The notes: a model not told the origin generated them from the sequence alone. Counted from the stretch's first letter, positions 9,067-17,433 are shown. The stretch: 63,605 bases of DNA from Pseudanabaena frigida (GCA_003242085.1 QBML01000041.1:1-63605); one strand, 5' to 3'. Made by a program: numbers and translations.

Positions 9067-9098
9067 ATGTAGGGGCAATTCATGAATTGCTCCTACAT
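9067..9098. repeat. Intergenic hairpin upstream of the FTR1 gene
   Basis: ATGTAGGGGCAATTCATGAATTGCTCCTACAT is a nearly perfect palindrome. It lies about 40 bp upstream of the permease start on the minus strand, so it could be an operator or a transcribed hairpin; I cannot tell which. Confidence 0.5.
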
Positions 9099-9116
9099 CT
9101 ATTTCAAAATTCAACA

Positions 9117-9155
9117 TCACGATAAATATCGGCGATCGCGCGATATTTATCGTGA
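9117..9155. repeat. Inverted repeat around a HIP1-like loop
   Basis: TCACGATAAATATCG (9117-9131) is a perfect inverted copy of 9141-9155, with GCGATCGCG as the spacer. It lies in the 305-bp region between the divergent FTR1 and comB genes. A second small hairpin (AAGGGGATGAAGCCCCTT) is near 9239-9256. No other feature was seen in this region. Confidence 0.55.
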
Positions 9156-9333
9156 CTGTAGCGGCGCTCAGTGTTAGCAATCATGGAGTTGTACTCTAAC
9201 TTTCAAGACAACAGTTTTATTGTACTGCGATGAGAAAAAAGGGGATGAAGCCCCTTGTATTTTGCTTAATCTTGCAAAATAGACAACCATAGAGTTTAAT
9301 TTATACAAGAAGAATCAATCATCAGATTTGTAA

Positions 9334-10050
9334 ATGAAAATATTTGTCTATCACACGCCTGAGTTAGTTCCTGCTGAAGGCTCTCCCGATTGCGCGATCG
9401 CTGTGGATATTTTGCGAGCAACCACCACGATCGCAACCGCACTTGCAGCAGGAGCCGAAGGAGTGCAAGTATTTTCCGATCTTGATGAACTGATGCGGGT
9501 GAGTGAGTCACATCCGCCAGAGTTAAGGATTCGCGTCGGTGAGCGTGGCGGGAAAACGGTGGAAGGCTGCGATTTGGGGAATTCCCCCTTTGACTTTACG
9601 CCTGAAGTAGTGAAGGGCAAGCGAATTTTTATGAGTACTACCAATGGCACGCGATCGCTACAAAAAGTCCAAAGTGCGAAGAGCGTTTTGGCTTGCGCGA
9701 TGATTAACCTCGGCTCAGTCTTGAAATATTTGCGCGAAACTAAGCCTGAAACGGTGTGGATCGTTGGTTCGGGCTGGGAAGGTAGTTACTCGCTGGAAGA
9801 TACAGCTTGCGCGGGTGCGATCGCGGCTAATCTCGAAGATGAAGCTGATTTTGGTAACGATGAGGCGGTTGCCGCAGCAACTCTCTACAAAGCTTGGAAA
9901 GGAGAGGTTGAGGAATTATTTTATCAAGCTAGTCACGGCAAACGCTTGCTAAACCTTGACTGTGCTGAGGATATTGCCTACTGTGCCAAGATTGATGTTG
10001 TTGATGTATTGCCCAAACAATCTAGTGCAGGCTTGCTAGTTGCTGCCTAG
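9334..10050 (+). CDS. comB: 2-phosphosulfolactate phosphatase family protein (ComB)
   Basis: 238 residues, standard length for the ComB family. Family signatures are visible: [25 protein letters not shown] near the start, [33 protein letters not shown], and [12 protein letters not shown]-like text near residue 160. In methanogens ComB hydrolyses 2-phosphosulfolactate in coenzyme M synthesis. Cyanobacteria do not make coenzyme M, so the physiological substrate here is uncertain. It is a single gene, divergent from FTR1 and followed by a double-hairpin element. Confidence 0.88.
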   Translation: MKIFVYHTPELVPAEGSPDCAIAVDILRATTTIATALAAGAEGVQVFSDLDELMRVSESHPPELRIRVGERGGKTVEGCDLGNSPFDFTPEVVKGKRIFMSTTNGTRSLQKVQSAKSVLACAMINLGSVLKYLRETKPETVWIVGSGWEGSYSLEDTACAGAIAANLEDEADFGNDEAVAAATLYKAWKGEVEELFYQASHGKRLLNLDCAEDIAYCAKIDVVDVLPKQSSAGLLVAA

Positions 10051-10156
10051 TATAGCGATTTTCATTTTGCCTGCGGCAAAATGAAAACTCAAAACCTTCT
10101 ATTGGGGTTAATTTTTTGTTTTCAAATGAGTATGTACTCATTTGAAAACCGCTATA
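10051..10156. repeat. Double-hairpin element bounded by TATAGCG/CGCTATA
   Basis: The outer ends TATAGCG (10051-10057) and CGCTATA (10150-10156) are inverted. Inside are two separate perfect hairpins: TTTCATTTTGCC-TGC-GGCAAAATGAAA (about 10060-10087) and GTTTTCAAATGAGTA-TG-TACTCATTTGAAAAC (10118-10149). The TATAGC ends match those of the family A and C elements. It occupies almost the whole gap between comB and the methyltransferase gene. Confidence 0.7.
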
Positions 10157-10193
10157 GTACTAGATTGAGTAAGCATTAATTTCCCTTGTCGCC

Positions 10194-11075
10194 ATGCCAC
10201 CGTCTCACTGTTCCTCTCTGCTCATGACTCCCTTGGCAAAACAAGTGGCAAATATTACTGGATCTACGGCAAAGCCAGAACGCCTTACGCCTCCCCTAAA
10301 ATGGGCTGGCGGTAAGCGTTGGCTAGTACAACATTTGCAGCATACTTGGCAAAAACATAGCGATCGCCGTTTGGTAGAGCCATTTTGTGGCGGATTGGCG
10401 ATCGCTTTGGGCTTGCAACCTCAAAAAGCATTGTTAAATGACATCAATCCCCATGTCATCAATTTCTATAAATGTTTGCAAAAAGGCTTGAAGCTAGAAA
10501 TTGATACAAAAAACATCCGCGAGTTTTACTATGCTCAGAGAGTGGAATTTAATCGCTTAATCCAAGTTGGTGAAGCGGATACACCAAAAGCCGCACAACT
10601 ATTTTATTATCTCAATCGTACAGGCTATAACGGGCTTTGTCGGTTCAATCAGAAAGGAGGCTTTAACGTTCCATTTGGGAAATACAAAACTATAAATTAC
10701 AATCCAGATTTCTCAGCATATAAATCTATTCTTTCACAATGGAAGTTTGTAAATTTGGATTTTGACAAGATTTCTATCTCCTCAAACGATCTAATATATG
10801 CCGATCCTCCCTACGATGTTGAATTTCGGCAATATTCCAAGAATGGCTTTGAATGGTCAGAGCAAGAGCGCTTAGCAAACTGGCTAGCCAATCAAAATTG
10901 TCCTGCGATCGCATCTAATCAAGCTACCGATCGCATTCTCTCTCTCTACAAAGATTTAGGATTTGAATACAAAATTCTCGATGCGCCGAGGAGAATTAGC
11001 TGCAATGGAGATCGTGTTCCTGCGAAGGAAATGCTTGCCTATAAGGGGTTTGAGAAAGGGCTTGAACTATCATGA
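10194..11075 (+). CDS. Dam-type N6-adenine DNA methyltransferase (D12 class)
   Basis: 293 residues. The family motifs are in alpha-class order: PPLKWAGGKRW near residue 33, motif I LVEPFCGGLAIALG near 61, NRTGYNGLCRFN near 145, and the catalytic DPPY at 204-207. This is the M.DpnII/Dam lineage, whose usual target is GATC (established for the family; not proven for this protein). An alternative start is the ATG at 10224, since residues 1-10 lack any conserved feature. The next gene starts inside its stop codon (ATGA), and encodes a small nuclease, so the pair reads as a type II restriction-modification unit. Confidence 0.9.
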   Translation: MPPSHCSSLLMTPLAKQVANITGSTAKPERLTPPLKWAGGKRWLVQHLQHTWQKHSDRRLVEPFCGGLAIALGLQPQKALLNDINPHVINFYKCLQKGLKLEIDTKNIREFYYAQRVEFNRLIQVGEADTPKAAQLFYYLNRTGYNGLCRFNQKGGFNVPFGKYKTINYNPDFSAYKSILSQWKFVNLDFDKISISSNDLIYADPPYDVEFRQYSKNGFEWSEQERLANWLANQNCPAIASNQATDRILSLYKDLGFEYKILDAPRRISCNGDRVPAKEMLAYKGFEKGLELS

Positions 11076-11491
11076 GTCTTCGTAATACGGAAACTGGTGC
11101 GGTTTTAGAGCAAATGGTATTGCATTCTCTAATTTATGGTGGCTATCTCTATCAGTCACAGCAATACATTGGCAGTCGCCCAGGGGGAGGTAAACACAAA
11201 ATCGATGTGGTGGCAAATCGTGGCGATCGCAATGTTTTAATTTCTCTCAAATGGCAGCAGGTGGGCGGCACTGCCGAACAGAAAGTACCCTTTGAAGTGA
11301 TTTGTCTAATGGACGCAATGGAGCAGAATCCTAATTATCAAAAAGCTTATTTGGTGCTCGGTGGTGAAGGTTGGACTTTGCGTGAATTCTATATCTCAGG
11401 GGATTTACAGCAATATATTCCCTATGGCGATCGTGTAGAGATTGTCACTCTTGAGAGATTTATTATGAAAGCAAATATGGGAAAACTTTAA
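11072..11491 (+). CDS. Putative restriction nuclease partner of the Dam-like methyltransferase
   Basis: 139 residues, start overlapping the methyltransferase stop by 4 bp (ATGA). The fold signature fits a compact PD-(D/E)XK nuclease: Glu13 in the first helix, Asp45 (KIDVV), then Lys60 and Gln62 in the strand ISLKWQ. The SRPGGGKHKIDVVANRG stretch is typical of Holliday-resolvase/restriction-like nucleases that bind DNA. I do not recognise a named restriction enzyme. Its coupling to a methyltransferase supports a restriction role; a repair or mobile-element role is possible. The catalytic reading is inferred from motif spacing only. Confidence 0.75.
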   Translation: MSLRNTETGAVLEQMVLHSLIYGGYLYQSQQYIGSRPGGGKHKIDVVANRGDRNVLISLKWQQVGGTAEQKVPFEVICLMDAMEQNPNYQKAYLVLGGEGWTLREFYISGDLQQYIPYGDRVEIVTLERFIMKANMGKL

Positions 11492-11528
11492 ATAAATCAA
11501 AAATACTTCCTGCCATGCAAAAGTTATC

Positions 11529-12878
11529 CTAATGTAATTCGGCTGTTTTTCTCGCTGGGATTAGACTATTAACCAATGGAGCAAAGAGAGTCAATCCATC
11601 GGGAATGCACACTATTTCAACTGGAGTTGTACCAATGATTTCACCGTCTACTACTACCTTTTGAGGTGGGGTTGCCGTAACCTTGATTTTATTCGTTCTG
11701 AAGCAGACTAAGACTTCGTTCTCGATCGGAGTTTTTACTAACGCGGAAGTAAATAATTTACCAATGACATCGATCGCTAATAGACGATCGGAAAGATTGA
11801 GACTCTCATTTTTAGAAATAGCGATCGTCACATCCAATAAGCCATCGTTAGGAATTACTTCTCCCAATCCCTGAGCCAATACTGAAGTCGGAGGAGCCGC
11901 ATTCGCGATCGTCATCGCTCCACATTGAAACTGAGTAATGGAATCATCAATCTCAACTTCAACCGCAAAGAGCTTCTGTTCTAAAAGCTGCTGTGCCCCC
12001 GCGATCAGATAAGCTAAAGCTCCCAAAAGATTCTTCATATCTCGATCCGCACGTTCGACAGTCTCTGCTTCAAACCCAATACCAGCTAGTAAAATCATCG
12101 GCAAATTATTGCAGCGTGCCGCATCGACAATGCAAGTATTACCAGTAAGAATGTTTTCACAAGCAGGTTTTAACCCTGTCGGAATTCCCAAGGCTACCGA
12201 GAAAGCATTTGCAGTGCCTCTGGGAATAATACCAAGAGGAATACCTGTACCAATCAAAGCATTAGCAACTGCGGAAATCGTGCCATCACCGCCAGACGCA
12301 ATAATAAAATCAGTATCAGGAGAGTTCAATTTACGCTCCTGAATTGCCGCGATCGCTTCTTTAGCTTGGTTAGCAGGATTGACATCGGGCTTTGTGAAAA
12401 TAACCTTTAGTTGAATTTGGGGCTCCAAAATTTGACGGATCGTGGCTAGATCCCAATCAGGATTGCCCTGTCCTGCAACTGGATTAAAGATCAGATGAGC
12501 AACAAGGCGTTTACCCAGCGATTGCAAAATAATATCTGCCGTTGCTAAGTTGGTAGCCAGAGGAACGTTATAGATTTTGCATACTCGCAACAAAGTCAGC
12601 AGATTAGAACTAAGTAATTGAGTATGGTCGGGTTCAAAAAGCCAAATAACACAGGCAATTTCTCCCGCAATTACACGAGCAGCAATTTCAATATCTCCAC
12701 CATCTCGTTGCGATCGCATTAGCTCGATAGGCAGTCCAGTTGCAGCTTGAATCTGCATTCCCGTATTAGCAGTCGCAATGGAATGATAACGAGACAAAGT
12801 CACTCGGTACTTTTGCACCAGCGTAACCATGTCAGCTTTTTGGGTATCGTGAGCGATGAAGGCAATGGAGATTGACAT
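11529..12878 (-). CDS. Methylglyoxal synthase-like / diacylglycerol kinase fusion
   Basis: 449 residues. The first about 120 residues resemble methylglyoxal synthase: AHD at 9-11, GGD at 60-62, FEPD near 81-84 and the NVPLATNLATAD stretch at 104-115, corresponding to active-site regions of MgsA. The rest is a YegS/LCB5 lipid kinase: NPVAGQGN near 132, the nucleotide-binding GGDGT at 196-200, and PRGTANAFSVALGIP. The C-terminal beta domain includes KVVVDGEIIGTTPVE. MgsA converts dihydroxyacetone phosphate to methylglyoxal, while the kinase phosphorylates diacylglycerol or related lipids. The RDGGD loop replaces the usual GPLGGD, so synthase activity is doubtful. It lies 7 bp downstream of the HTH gene and is probably co-transcribed. 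Confidence 0.88.
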   Translation of the reverse strand: MSISIAFIAHDTQKADMVTLVQKYRVTLSRYHSIATANTGMQIQAATGLPIELMRSQRDGGDIEIAARVIAGEIACVIWLFEPDHTQLLSSNLLTLLRVCKIYNVPLATNLATADIILQSLGKRLVAHLIFNPVAGQGNPDWDLATIRQILEPQIQLKVIFTKPDVNPANQAKEAIAAIQERKLNSPDTDFIIASGGDGTISAVANALIGTGIPLGIIPRGTANAFSVALGIPTGLKPACENILTGNTCIVDAARCNNLPMILLAGIGFEAETVERADRDMKNLLGALAYLIAGAQQLLEQKLFAVEVEIDDSITQFQCGAMTIANAAPPTSVLAQGLGEVIPNDGLLDVTIAISKNESLNLSDRLLAIDVIGKLFTSALVKTPIENEVLVCFRTNKIKVTATPPQKVVVDGEIIGTTPVEIVCIPDGLTLFAPLVNSLIPARKTAELH

Positions 12879-12885
12879 CGGTTGT

Positions 12886-13542
12886 TTAATAGTTTGGTTG
12901 ATTTGGAATTACTTTAGCAACTCTAGCTCTATACAACAGTTTTTCGCCTTGCCTATAGCCAACATAACGCACGATCGCGGGATCTCCCTCTTCTATCCGA
13001 TCGCTTCCTTCCATTAACTGATGCTTTTGCGGATCGTAGGCAACTTCTACCCCAACGGAACCAATCGCACTAATTCCCCATTTTTGCAACAAAGCATCAA
13101 TAGGACGCAACAAGGGCAGAATATTTTTAGCTAACATATTCGGATTATTTTGAGCCGCATGAGCCGCCGATGGTAATTGCAAAAGCAGTGATTCTAATTG
13201 CTGGATTGTTTCCCTCTCAAACTGCGATCGCAATTCTTGCTTTTGATTTTCGAGCTTTTGCTGCAATCGTTGATATTCTTCACGCAAAGCGATGATTTCT
13301 AAATTTGGAGACTCTATATTACTTGTTGGTTCTGTAATAAATTTCGCGAACAATTCGTTTAGATTGATTTGTAATACTTCTGCCAACTTTGCTAAATCTG
13401 TATATCTTAAAGTGGATACATTCCCTTTGCGGATTGTGTCGATTGCTCGACGCGATATACCCGTGCGATCGCTTAGCGCTTGAAAGCTAGATATATCAAC
13501 TAATTTCATCAATTGACGTAATATTTCAGTGCGATCGCCCAT
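12886..13542 (-). CDS. HTH (XRE-like) protein with coiled coil and GrpE-like C-terminus
   Basis: I start at the ATG at 13542 (218 residues); an upstream TTG at 13581 lies inside the terminator hairpin. Residues about 15-65 form a Cro/C1-type HTH (FQALSDRTGISRRAIDTIRKGNVSTLRYTDLAKLAEVL). Residues about 85-130 are a coiled coil (EYQRLQQKLENQKQELRSQ). The C-terminus (about 150-215) reads VGVEVAYDPQKHQLMEG...EGDPAIVRYVGYRQGEKLL, which looks like the GrpE beta domain that contacts DnaK. The combination suggests a regulator or chaperone cofactor. No dnaK is here. It precedes the lipid-kinase gene by 7 bp on the same strand. Confidence 0.75.
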   Translation of the reverse strand: MGDRTEILRQLMKLVDISSFQALSDRTGISRRAIDTIRKGNVSTLRYTDLAKLAEVLQINLNELFAKFITEPTSNIESPNLEIIALREEYQRLQQKLENQKQELRSQFERETIQQLESLLLQLPSAAHAAQNNPNMLAKNILPLLRPIDALLQKWGISAIGSVGVEVAYDPQKHQLMEGSDRIEEGDPAIVRYVGYRQGEKLLYRARVAKVIPNQPNY

Positions 13543-13579
13543 AAATTTGTTTTGATATGCAGATAATTGAAGTATAGAC

Positions 13580-13620
13580 AAAATTTAAAAAGCCTTGCTT
13601 AGCAAGGCTTTTTAAATTTT
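13580..13620 (-). terminator. Terminator of the SLH protein gene
   Basis: A perfect 20-bp stem (13580-13599 with 13601-13620) has the core AAAAAGCCTTGCT / AGCAAGGCTTTTT and an A/T-rich base, so it can work on both strands. It lies 120 bp after the SLH gene stop and just upstream of the HTH gene. Between 13621 and 13741 are only short GC hairpins near 13644 and 13692. Confidence 0.7.
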
Positions 13621-13741
13621 ATTGAACTAAGAGGAAAAATACCCTACCGCTCTGCGGTTTGATTAAATTCTATTAAAAAAGAATTTGATACACCGTCCGC
13701 TTGCGGCGGGGGAATTCATTAAGGGCGACTAGAATCTAGGG

Positions 13742-14965
13742 CTAGAGTACCAAATCGGAATTTAAGGTCACTGCTAGATCGGTATTAGGATTGACAGAAG
13801 CAAGAGTGACGCTATCACGTCCGATAAATAGACCGAGCAACGTGCCAATACCTGCACCACCTAAAATCTCTTCAGTTGCGAGCGCACGATCGCCAGTTAC
13901 GGCAGCGATCGCAGCAGCAGCAGCAGCCCCAAGAGCAGCATTTTGCACTAGCTTACCTACACTCAAGCCTTTCTGAACTTGCTCGGTTGTGGTCACAACT
14001 TTAGAAGTGGCGTTGATTGGAACTCTGCGGCCATTTGCAAACACGAGTTCACTAGCAAAGAACTGAGCACCACCTGATACAGTTCTCAATTCACCGACTA
14101 CTTGAGTTCCAGTAGGAATCAGGATCGTGCCTTGGGGATTAGCAATATTTTGCGATACAGATAAGGTCAATGGGACTTTTTCATCTGGTCCAAGCAAAAT
14201 TTTATCCTTGGAATACTGAACTGAGATTGTATTGCCTGCGGGAATTCTGACTTGATTTTGGACTGGTGGAGTTGCCACCTGACCGACTATATAAGGGGAA
14301 GCGATCGCTGTTGCCTGACCTGAGCGTACCAATGCTTGATAGATAAATGCCGCAACTTCAGCTCTAGTTGCGGTTTGGTTGGGATTTAAGAACTGCACGT
14401 TGGGATAGTTAACCACCATGCGATTCTCGGTCGCGGCTGCCACACTATTTCGAGCATAGTTAGGAATGCCAGCAGCATCAGCATAAGTCTGTAAAATTGT
14501 TTCAGGTGCTTGGCTGGCAGAATAACCTAAGCCATTAGAAAGAGAAACTAAAATTTGCACGCGTGGAATATTTTGTGCAGGCTCAAAAACATTTCCAGGA
14601 TAGCCAGACATAAATCCTGTTGTATAAGACTTTTGTATTGCATTTGCTGCCCAATAATTGGAAGAAACATCAACAAAAGTTACCCCCCCGCGAATTGGCG
14701 CTTTATTCATAGCTTTGCTGAGCATAGCTGCAAATTGTGCTCTAGTTACTGGATCGTTTGGACGAAATCCCCCATCTGGAAACCCTTTGATAATGTCTCT
14801 TGAGGCTAGCTCTTGGATAAAAGTTTGTGCCCAATAGTTTGCTGGTACATCATTAAATGTAGTTTGAGCAAATGTGGGGGCTATGCTTATGAAGGGGAGT
14901 GCAGAACTACCAATAAAGCTAGCTACGAGTAATGCAGTGCTAGAACGCTTAGTTAGATGTGTCAT
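13742..14965 (-). CDS. SLH-domain envelope protein with glycine-zipper C-terminus
   Basis: I choose the ATG at 14965, preceded by AGGAG at 14976-14980; 407 residues. Signal peptide about 1-35 (ends TFAQ). Three S-layer homology repeats cover about 35-215 (FNDVPANYWAQTFIQELASRDIIKGFPDG, FVDVSSNYWAANAIQ, and a third with ATRAEVAAFIYQAL). The C-terminal half has TILIPTGTQVVGELRTVSGGAQFF...ELVFANGRRVPI, similar in pattern to VirB10/TrbI-type beta barrels, then an alanine-rich segment and a glycine-zipper (GGAGIGTLLGLFIG). It probably binds the envelope through SLH. Not part of a visible operon. The VirB10 comparison is by eye. Confidence 0.85.
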   Translation of the reverse strand: MTHLTKRSSTALLVASFIGSSALPFISIAPTFAQTTFNDVPANYWAQTFIQELASRDIIKGFPDGGFRPNDPVTRAQFAAMLSKAMNKAPIRGGVTFVDVSSNYWAANAIQKSYTTGFMSGYPGNVFEPAQNIPRVQILVSLSNGLGYSASQAPETILQTYADAAGIPNYARNSVAAATENRMVVNYPNVQFLNPNQTATRAEVAAFIYQALVRSGQATAIASPYIVGQVATPPVQNQVRIPAGNTISVQYSKDKILLGPDEKVPLTLSVSQNIANPQGTILIPTGTQVVGELRTVSGGAQFFASELVFANGRRVPINATSKVVTTTEQVQKGLSVGKLVQNAALGAAAAAAIAAVTGDRALATEEILGGAGIGTLLGLFIGRDSVTLASVNPNTDLAVTLNSDLVL

Positions 14966-15206
14966 TTTGAAATTTCTCCTAAATATACATTCATGCATAT
15001 TTCACAAAATGACTGTATATCTAAGGTAATTGTTCCTGAAAGATTTTTGAAAATTGCACTGTTACATTCAAAAATTTCTCTTAAATTCTGCTTATCAATC
15101 AATTAAATTAAAAAATCAAACACTAGATCGCGTTAAATCAAAGATTTGACGTATTAACTAAATTAAATAAATCAAACAAATCAAACATTAATTTTTTTTG
15201 ATATTA

Positions 15207-15261
15207 CTAAAGATGACAGGATTTTAGATCTAGGGGAGGCGCTTTGCGCCGTTCCTAGATT
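15207..15261. repeat. Hairpin repeat element, family B
   Basis: CTAAAGATGACAGGATTTTAG leads into a stem ATCTAGGGGAGGCGC (from 15227) / GCGCCGTTCCTAGAT with TTT as the loop. The leader is shared with 851-910 except for two changes; the stem again differs but pairs. Confidence 0.6.
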
Positions 15262-15344
15262 CTTAGTTTTTAAAGGCATAGACGTTTCAAATGGTAAGGC
15301 GCTAAAAAAAAGTAAAGGTATCGCTTTAATTTTTTAACAATAGA

Positions 15345-15449
15345 TATAGCTAGCTAGGACAAATCAAAACCCAAAATACAAGTGGCAGCATGAAGTGCCG
15401 CCACTTGTATTTTGGGTTTTATATCCTAAGCAATCCTTTCATTGCTATA
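15345..15449. repeat. Hairpin repeat element, family A
   Basis: Ends TATAGC...GCTATA. AGGACAAATCAAAACCC and GGGTTTTATATCCTAAGCAA flank a stem CAAAATACAAGTGGC.. / ..GCCACTTGTATTTTG. The left terminal arm is shortened. The middle stem sequence is unlike other copies but almost perfectly self-complementary. Confidence 0.8.
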
Positions 15450-15480
15450 GCATTGATTATCCACTGCCTTGTTGGTTGTT

Positions 15481-15540
15481 ACAAACCGAGAGAATAGAAA
15501 AACGACACTTCGGTGTCGTCTTCCTATTCTCTCGGTTTGT
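15481..15540. repeat. Nested hairpin upstream of ribBA
   Basis: ACAAACCGAGAGAATAG pairs with CTATTCTCTCGGTTTGT, with an inner ACGACACTTCGGTGTCGT hairpin. It ends 48 bp upstream of the ribBA start. It could be a repeat or a structured leader; there is no known riboswitch motif. Confidence 0.55.
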
Positions 15541-15588
15541 GATTGCGATATGATGGATATAAATAGCTTGAATCCCTGACAGTAAGCC

Positions 15589-17301
15589 TTGACAAAGTTT
15601 CAATTTGATTCTATTCCCGATGCCCTTAACGACCTTAAATCTGGTCGCCTCATTGTCGTTGTCGATGATGAAAACCGTGAAAATGAAGGCGATCTGATTG
15701 GGGCAGCTCAGTTTGCCACACCTGAAATGGTGAACTTTATGGCAGTCAAGGCGCGGGGCTTGATCTGTCTCGCCATGACAGGCGATCGCCTCGATCGCTT
15801 AGATTTGCCACTGATGGTCGATCACAATACCGATAGCCAACAAACTGCTTTTACCGTCAGTATTGATGCAGTAGAAGATACAACGACAGGAATTTCGGCA
15901 GAGGATCGATCGCGCACAATTCAGGCGGCAATTAATCCCAATACACGCCCCAACGATCTGCGTCGCCCTGGACATATTTTTCCACTTAGAGCAAAGGAAG
16001 GCGGCGTACTTAAACGCGCTGGTCATACTGAAGCAGCCGTGGATTTGTCACAAATGGCAGGACTATATCCCGCAGGTGTAATTTGCGAGATCCAAAATGA
16101 TGATGGCTCAATGGCAAGGTTACCTGAGTTAATTGAATATGCCAAGCTGCACAATCTCAAATTAATCAGTATTGCCGATCTGATTAGTTATCGTCTGGCT
16201 CACGATCGCTTTGTGCAGCGAGAGGCGATCGCGAATTTGCCATCGTTATTTGGAGATTTTAAGGTTTATGCCTACCGCAATACGCTCGATAGTACCGAGC
16301 ATTTAGCGATCGTCAAGGGCGATCTTCAAGACTTCCCCGATCAGGAAGTTTTAGTGCGGGTTCATTCTGAATGTCTCACAGGCGATGCTCTTGGCTCATT
16401 GCGTTGTGATTGTCGCGGACAGTTACAAAGTGCTTTGAAAATGATTGAATTTGCTGATTGGGGTGTGGTGATCTATTTGCGCCAAGAAGGGCGCGGGATT
16501 GGCTTGATTAATAAAATCAAAGCTTATGCATTGCAAGATGGCGGCTTAGATACAGTTGAAGCCAATGAGAAACTGGGATTCGGCGCCGATCTGCGTACCT
16601 ATGGGGTCGGAGCGCAAATTCTGCACGATCTTGGCATCAAAAAAATGCGTTTGATTACTAATAATCCCCGTAAGCTTGCTGGACTTAAAGGTTTTGACAT
16701 TGAAATTGTCGGTCGCTTGCCCCTGTTGATCGAAACCAATGAATATAATTGGCGTTATCTTGAAACTAAGGCAGAAAAACTCGGACATTTGCTCCTACAA
16801 ACGAAGCTAGTTACACTGGGTATTCGTTGGGCAGAGCAAAAGTCTCCTGAATGGCTCGATCGGCTGAGGGAAGTTGCGGCAACTAACGGTCTGCTATTGC
16901 AGGAAGAAACTTCTACTGCTTTTGCGAGCTTGTTTGCTAGTGCTGACACTGAAAACCCTGCTGAGCCAGACAAAGGTTCGGCCAAAGAGCTTTCTAATAA
17001 GCTAACAATCGTACATTTAGGCTTTGACAGCTCTAATGAAATTTCTGAAGACTGGTACGAACAACCAGATCACCTTTATCGTCAGGCGATCGTGCGTGTA
17101 TTCAAATATCTAAAACAATGGGAGCAGGTGACGACTTTTAGATTTTGTGTGGCAATCAATGGTTCGGATTTGCCTGATACTTTTGTGGAAACTATTAATC
17201 TTGGTTTGTCATGGCATACCCCTTGGAAACGCGATCGCATGTACGAGTGGTTTAACTTTTTCCTCCACGACGGCGACGATCTTGCCATTCGAGAAAAGTA
17301 A
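15589..17301 (+). CDS. ribBA: Bifunctional DHBP synthase / GTP cyclohydrolase II (riboflavin)
   Basis: 570 residues. The start is TTG at 15589: an in-frame stop (15583-15585) excludes anything further upstream, and conserved RibB sequence begins at residue 4. Residues 1-200 form the RibB domain ([43 protein letters not shown]). Residues about 205-400 form RibA with zinc ligands Cys262, Cys273 and Cys275, and the [11 protein letters not shown] motif. Both reactions feed flavin synthesis: RibB makes dihydroxybutanone phosphate and RibA opens GTP. A C-terminal extension of roughly 150 residues matches what is seen in many cyanobacterial RibBA proteins. Its 3' end overlaps a small gene on the other strand. 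Confidence 0.96.
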   Translation: MTKFQFDSIPDALNDLKSGRLIVVVDDENRENEGDLIGAAQFATPEMVNFMAVKARGLICLAMTGDRLDRLDLPLMVDHNTDSQQTAFTVSIDAVEDTTTGISAEDRSRTIQAAINPNTRPNDLRRPGHIFPLRAKEGGVLKRAGHTEAAVDLSQMAGLYPAGVICEIQNDDGSMARLPELIEYAKLHNLKLISIADLISYRLAHDRFVQREAIANLPSLFGDFKVYAYRNTLDSTEHLAIVKGDLQDFPDQEVLVRVHSECLTGDALGSLRCDCRGQLQSALKMIEFADWGVVIYLRQEGRGIGLINKIKAYALQDGGLDTVEANEKLGFGADLRTYGVGAQILHDLGIKKMRLITNNPRKLAGLKGFDIEIVGRLPLLIETNEYNWRYLETKAEKLGHLLLQTKLVTLGIRWAEQKSPEWLDRLREVAATNGLLLQEETSTAFASLFASADTENPAEPDKGSAKELSNKLTIVHLGFDSSNEISEDWYEQPDHLYRQAIVRVFKYLKQWEQVTTFRFCVAINGSDLPDTFVETINLGLSWHTPWKRDRMYEWFNFFLHDGDDLAIREK

Positions 17302-17383
17302 GATAGCCAATGCCACTGGTAGCGATCGCTAGCAGTACTATTGCAATCCAGAAAAAAGAATTTAAAACAACTGCCTCTGACAT
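17249..17383 (-). CDS. Small single-pass membrane protein (44 aa)
   Basis: Too short for routine gene calling. It reads from an ATG at 17383 to a TAA at 17249. The protein starts [11 protein letters not shown], has one hydrophobic helix (about residues 11-32, [20 protein letters not shown]) and ends in a basic tail [12 protein letters not shown], a positive-inside pattern. Size and layout resemble small subunits of cyanobacterial thylakoid complexes such as NdhP or NdhQ, but I cannot confirm either name from memory of sequence. The last 53 bp overlap ribBA tail-to-tail. The upstream GAAAAG 6 bp from the start is a weak ribosome site. Confidence 0.55.
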
Positions 17384-17433
17384 AATGCTTTTCTATTTGT
17401 TGCTAGTTATTGTATCTATCACCACCTGAGTTA

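Larger units (their letters stand above)
14966..15588. other. Long intergenic stretch with three hairpin repeats
   Basis: 623 bp without a supportable gene. It holds the SLH gene leader (AT-rich, with ATCAAAC-like short repeats at 15112-15190), the family B element at 15207-15261, the family A element at 15345-15449 and the hairpin at 15481-15540. No FMN riboswitch was recognised in front of ribBA. Confidence 0.6.

Noticed and set aside
13543-13581. TTG start of the HTH gene
   Set aside because: It would place the start in the terminator of the SLH gene and add residues without HTH character.
15541-15588. FMN riboswitch before ribBA
   Set aside because: None of the conserved RFN-element blocks (such as AGGGCGGGG or GATTCAGT) was found.
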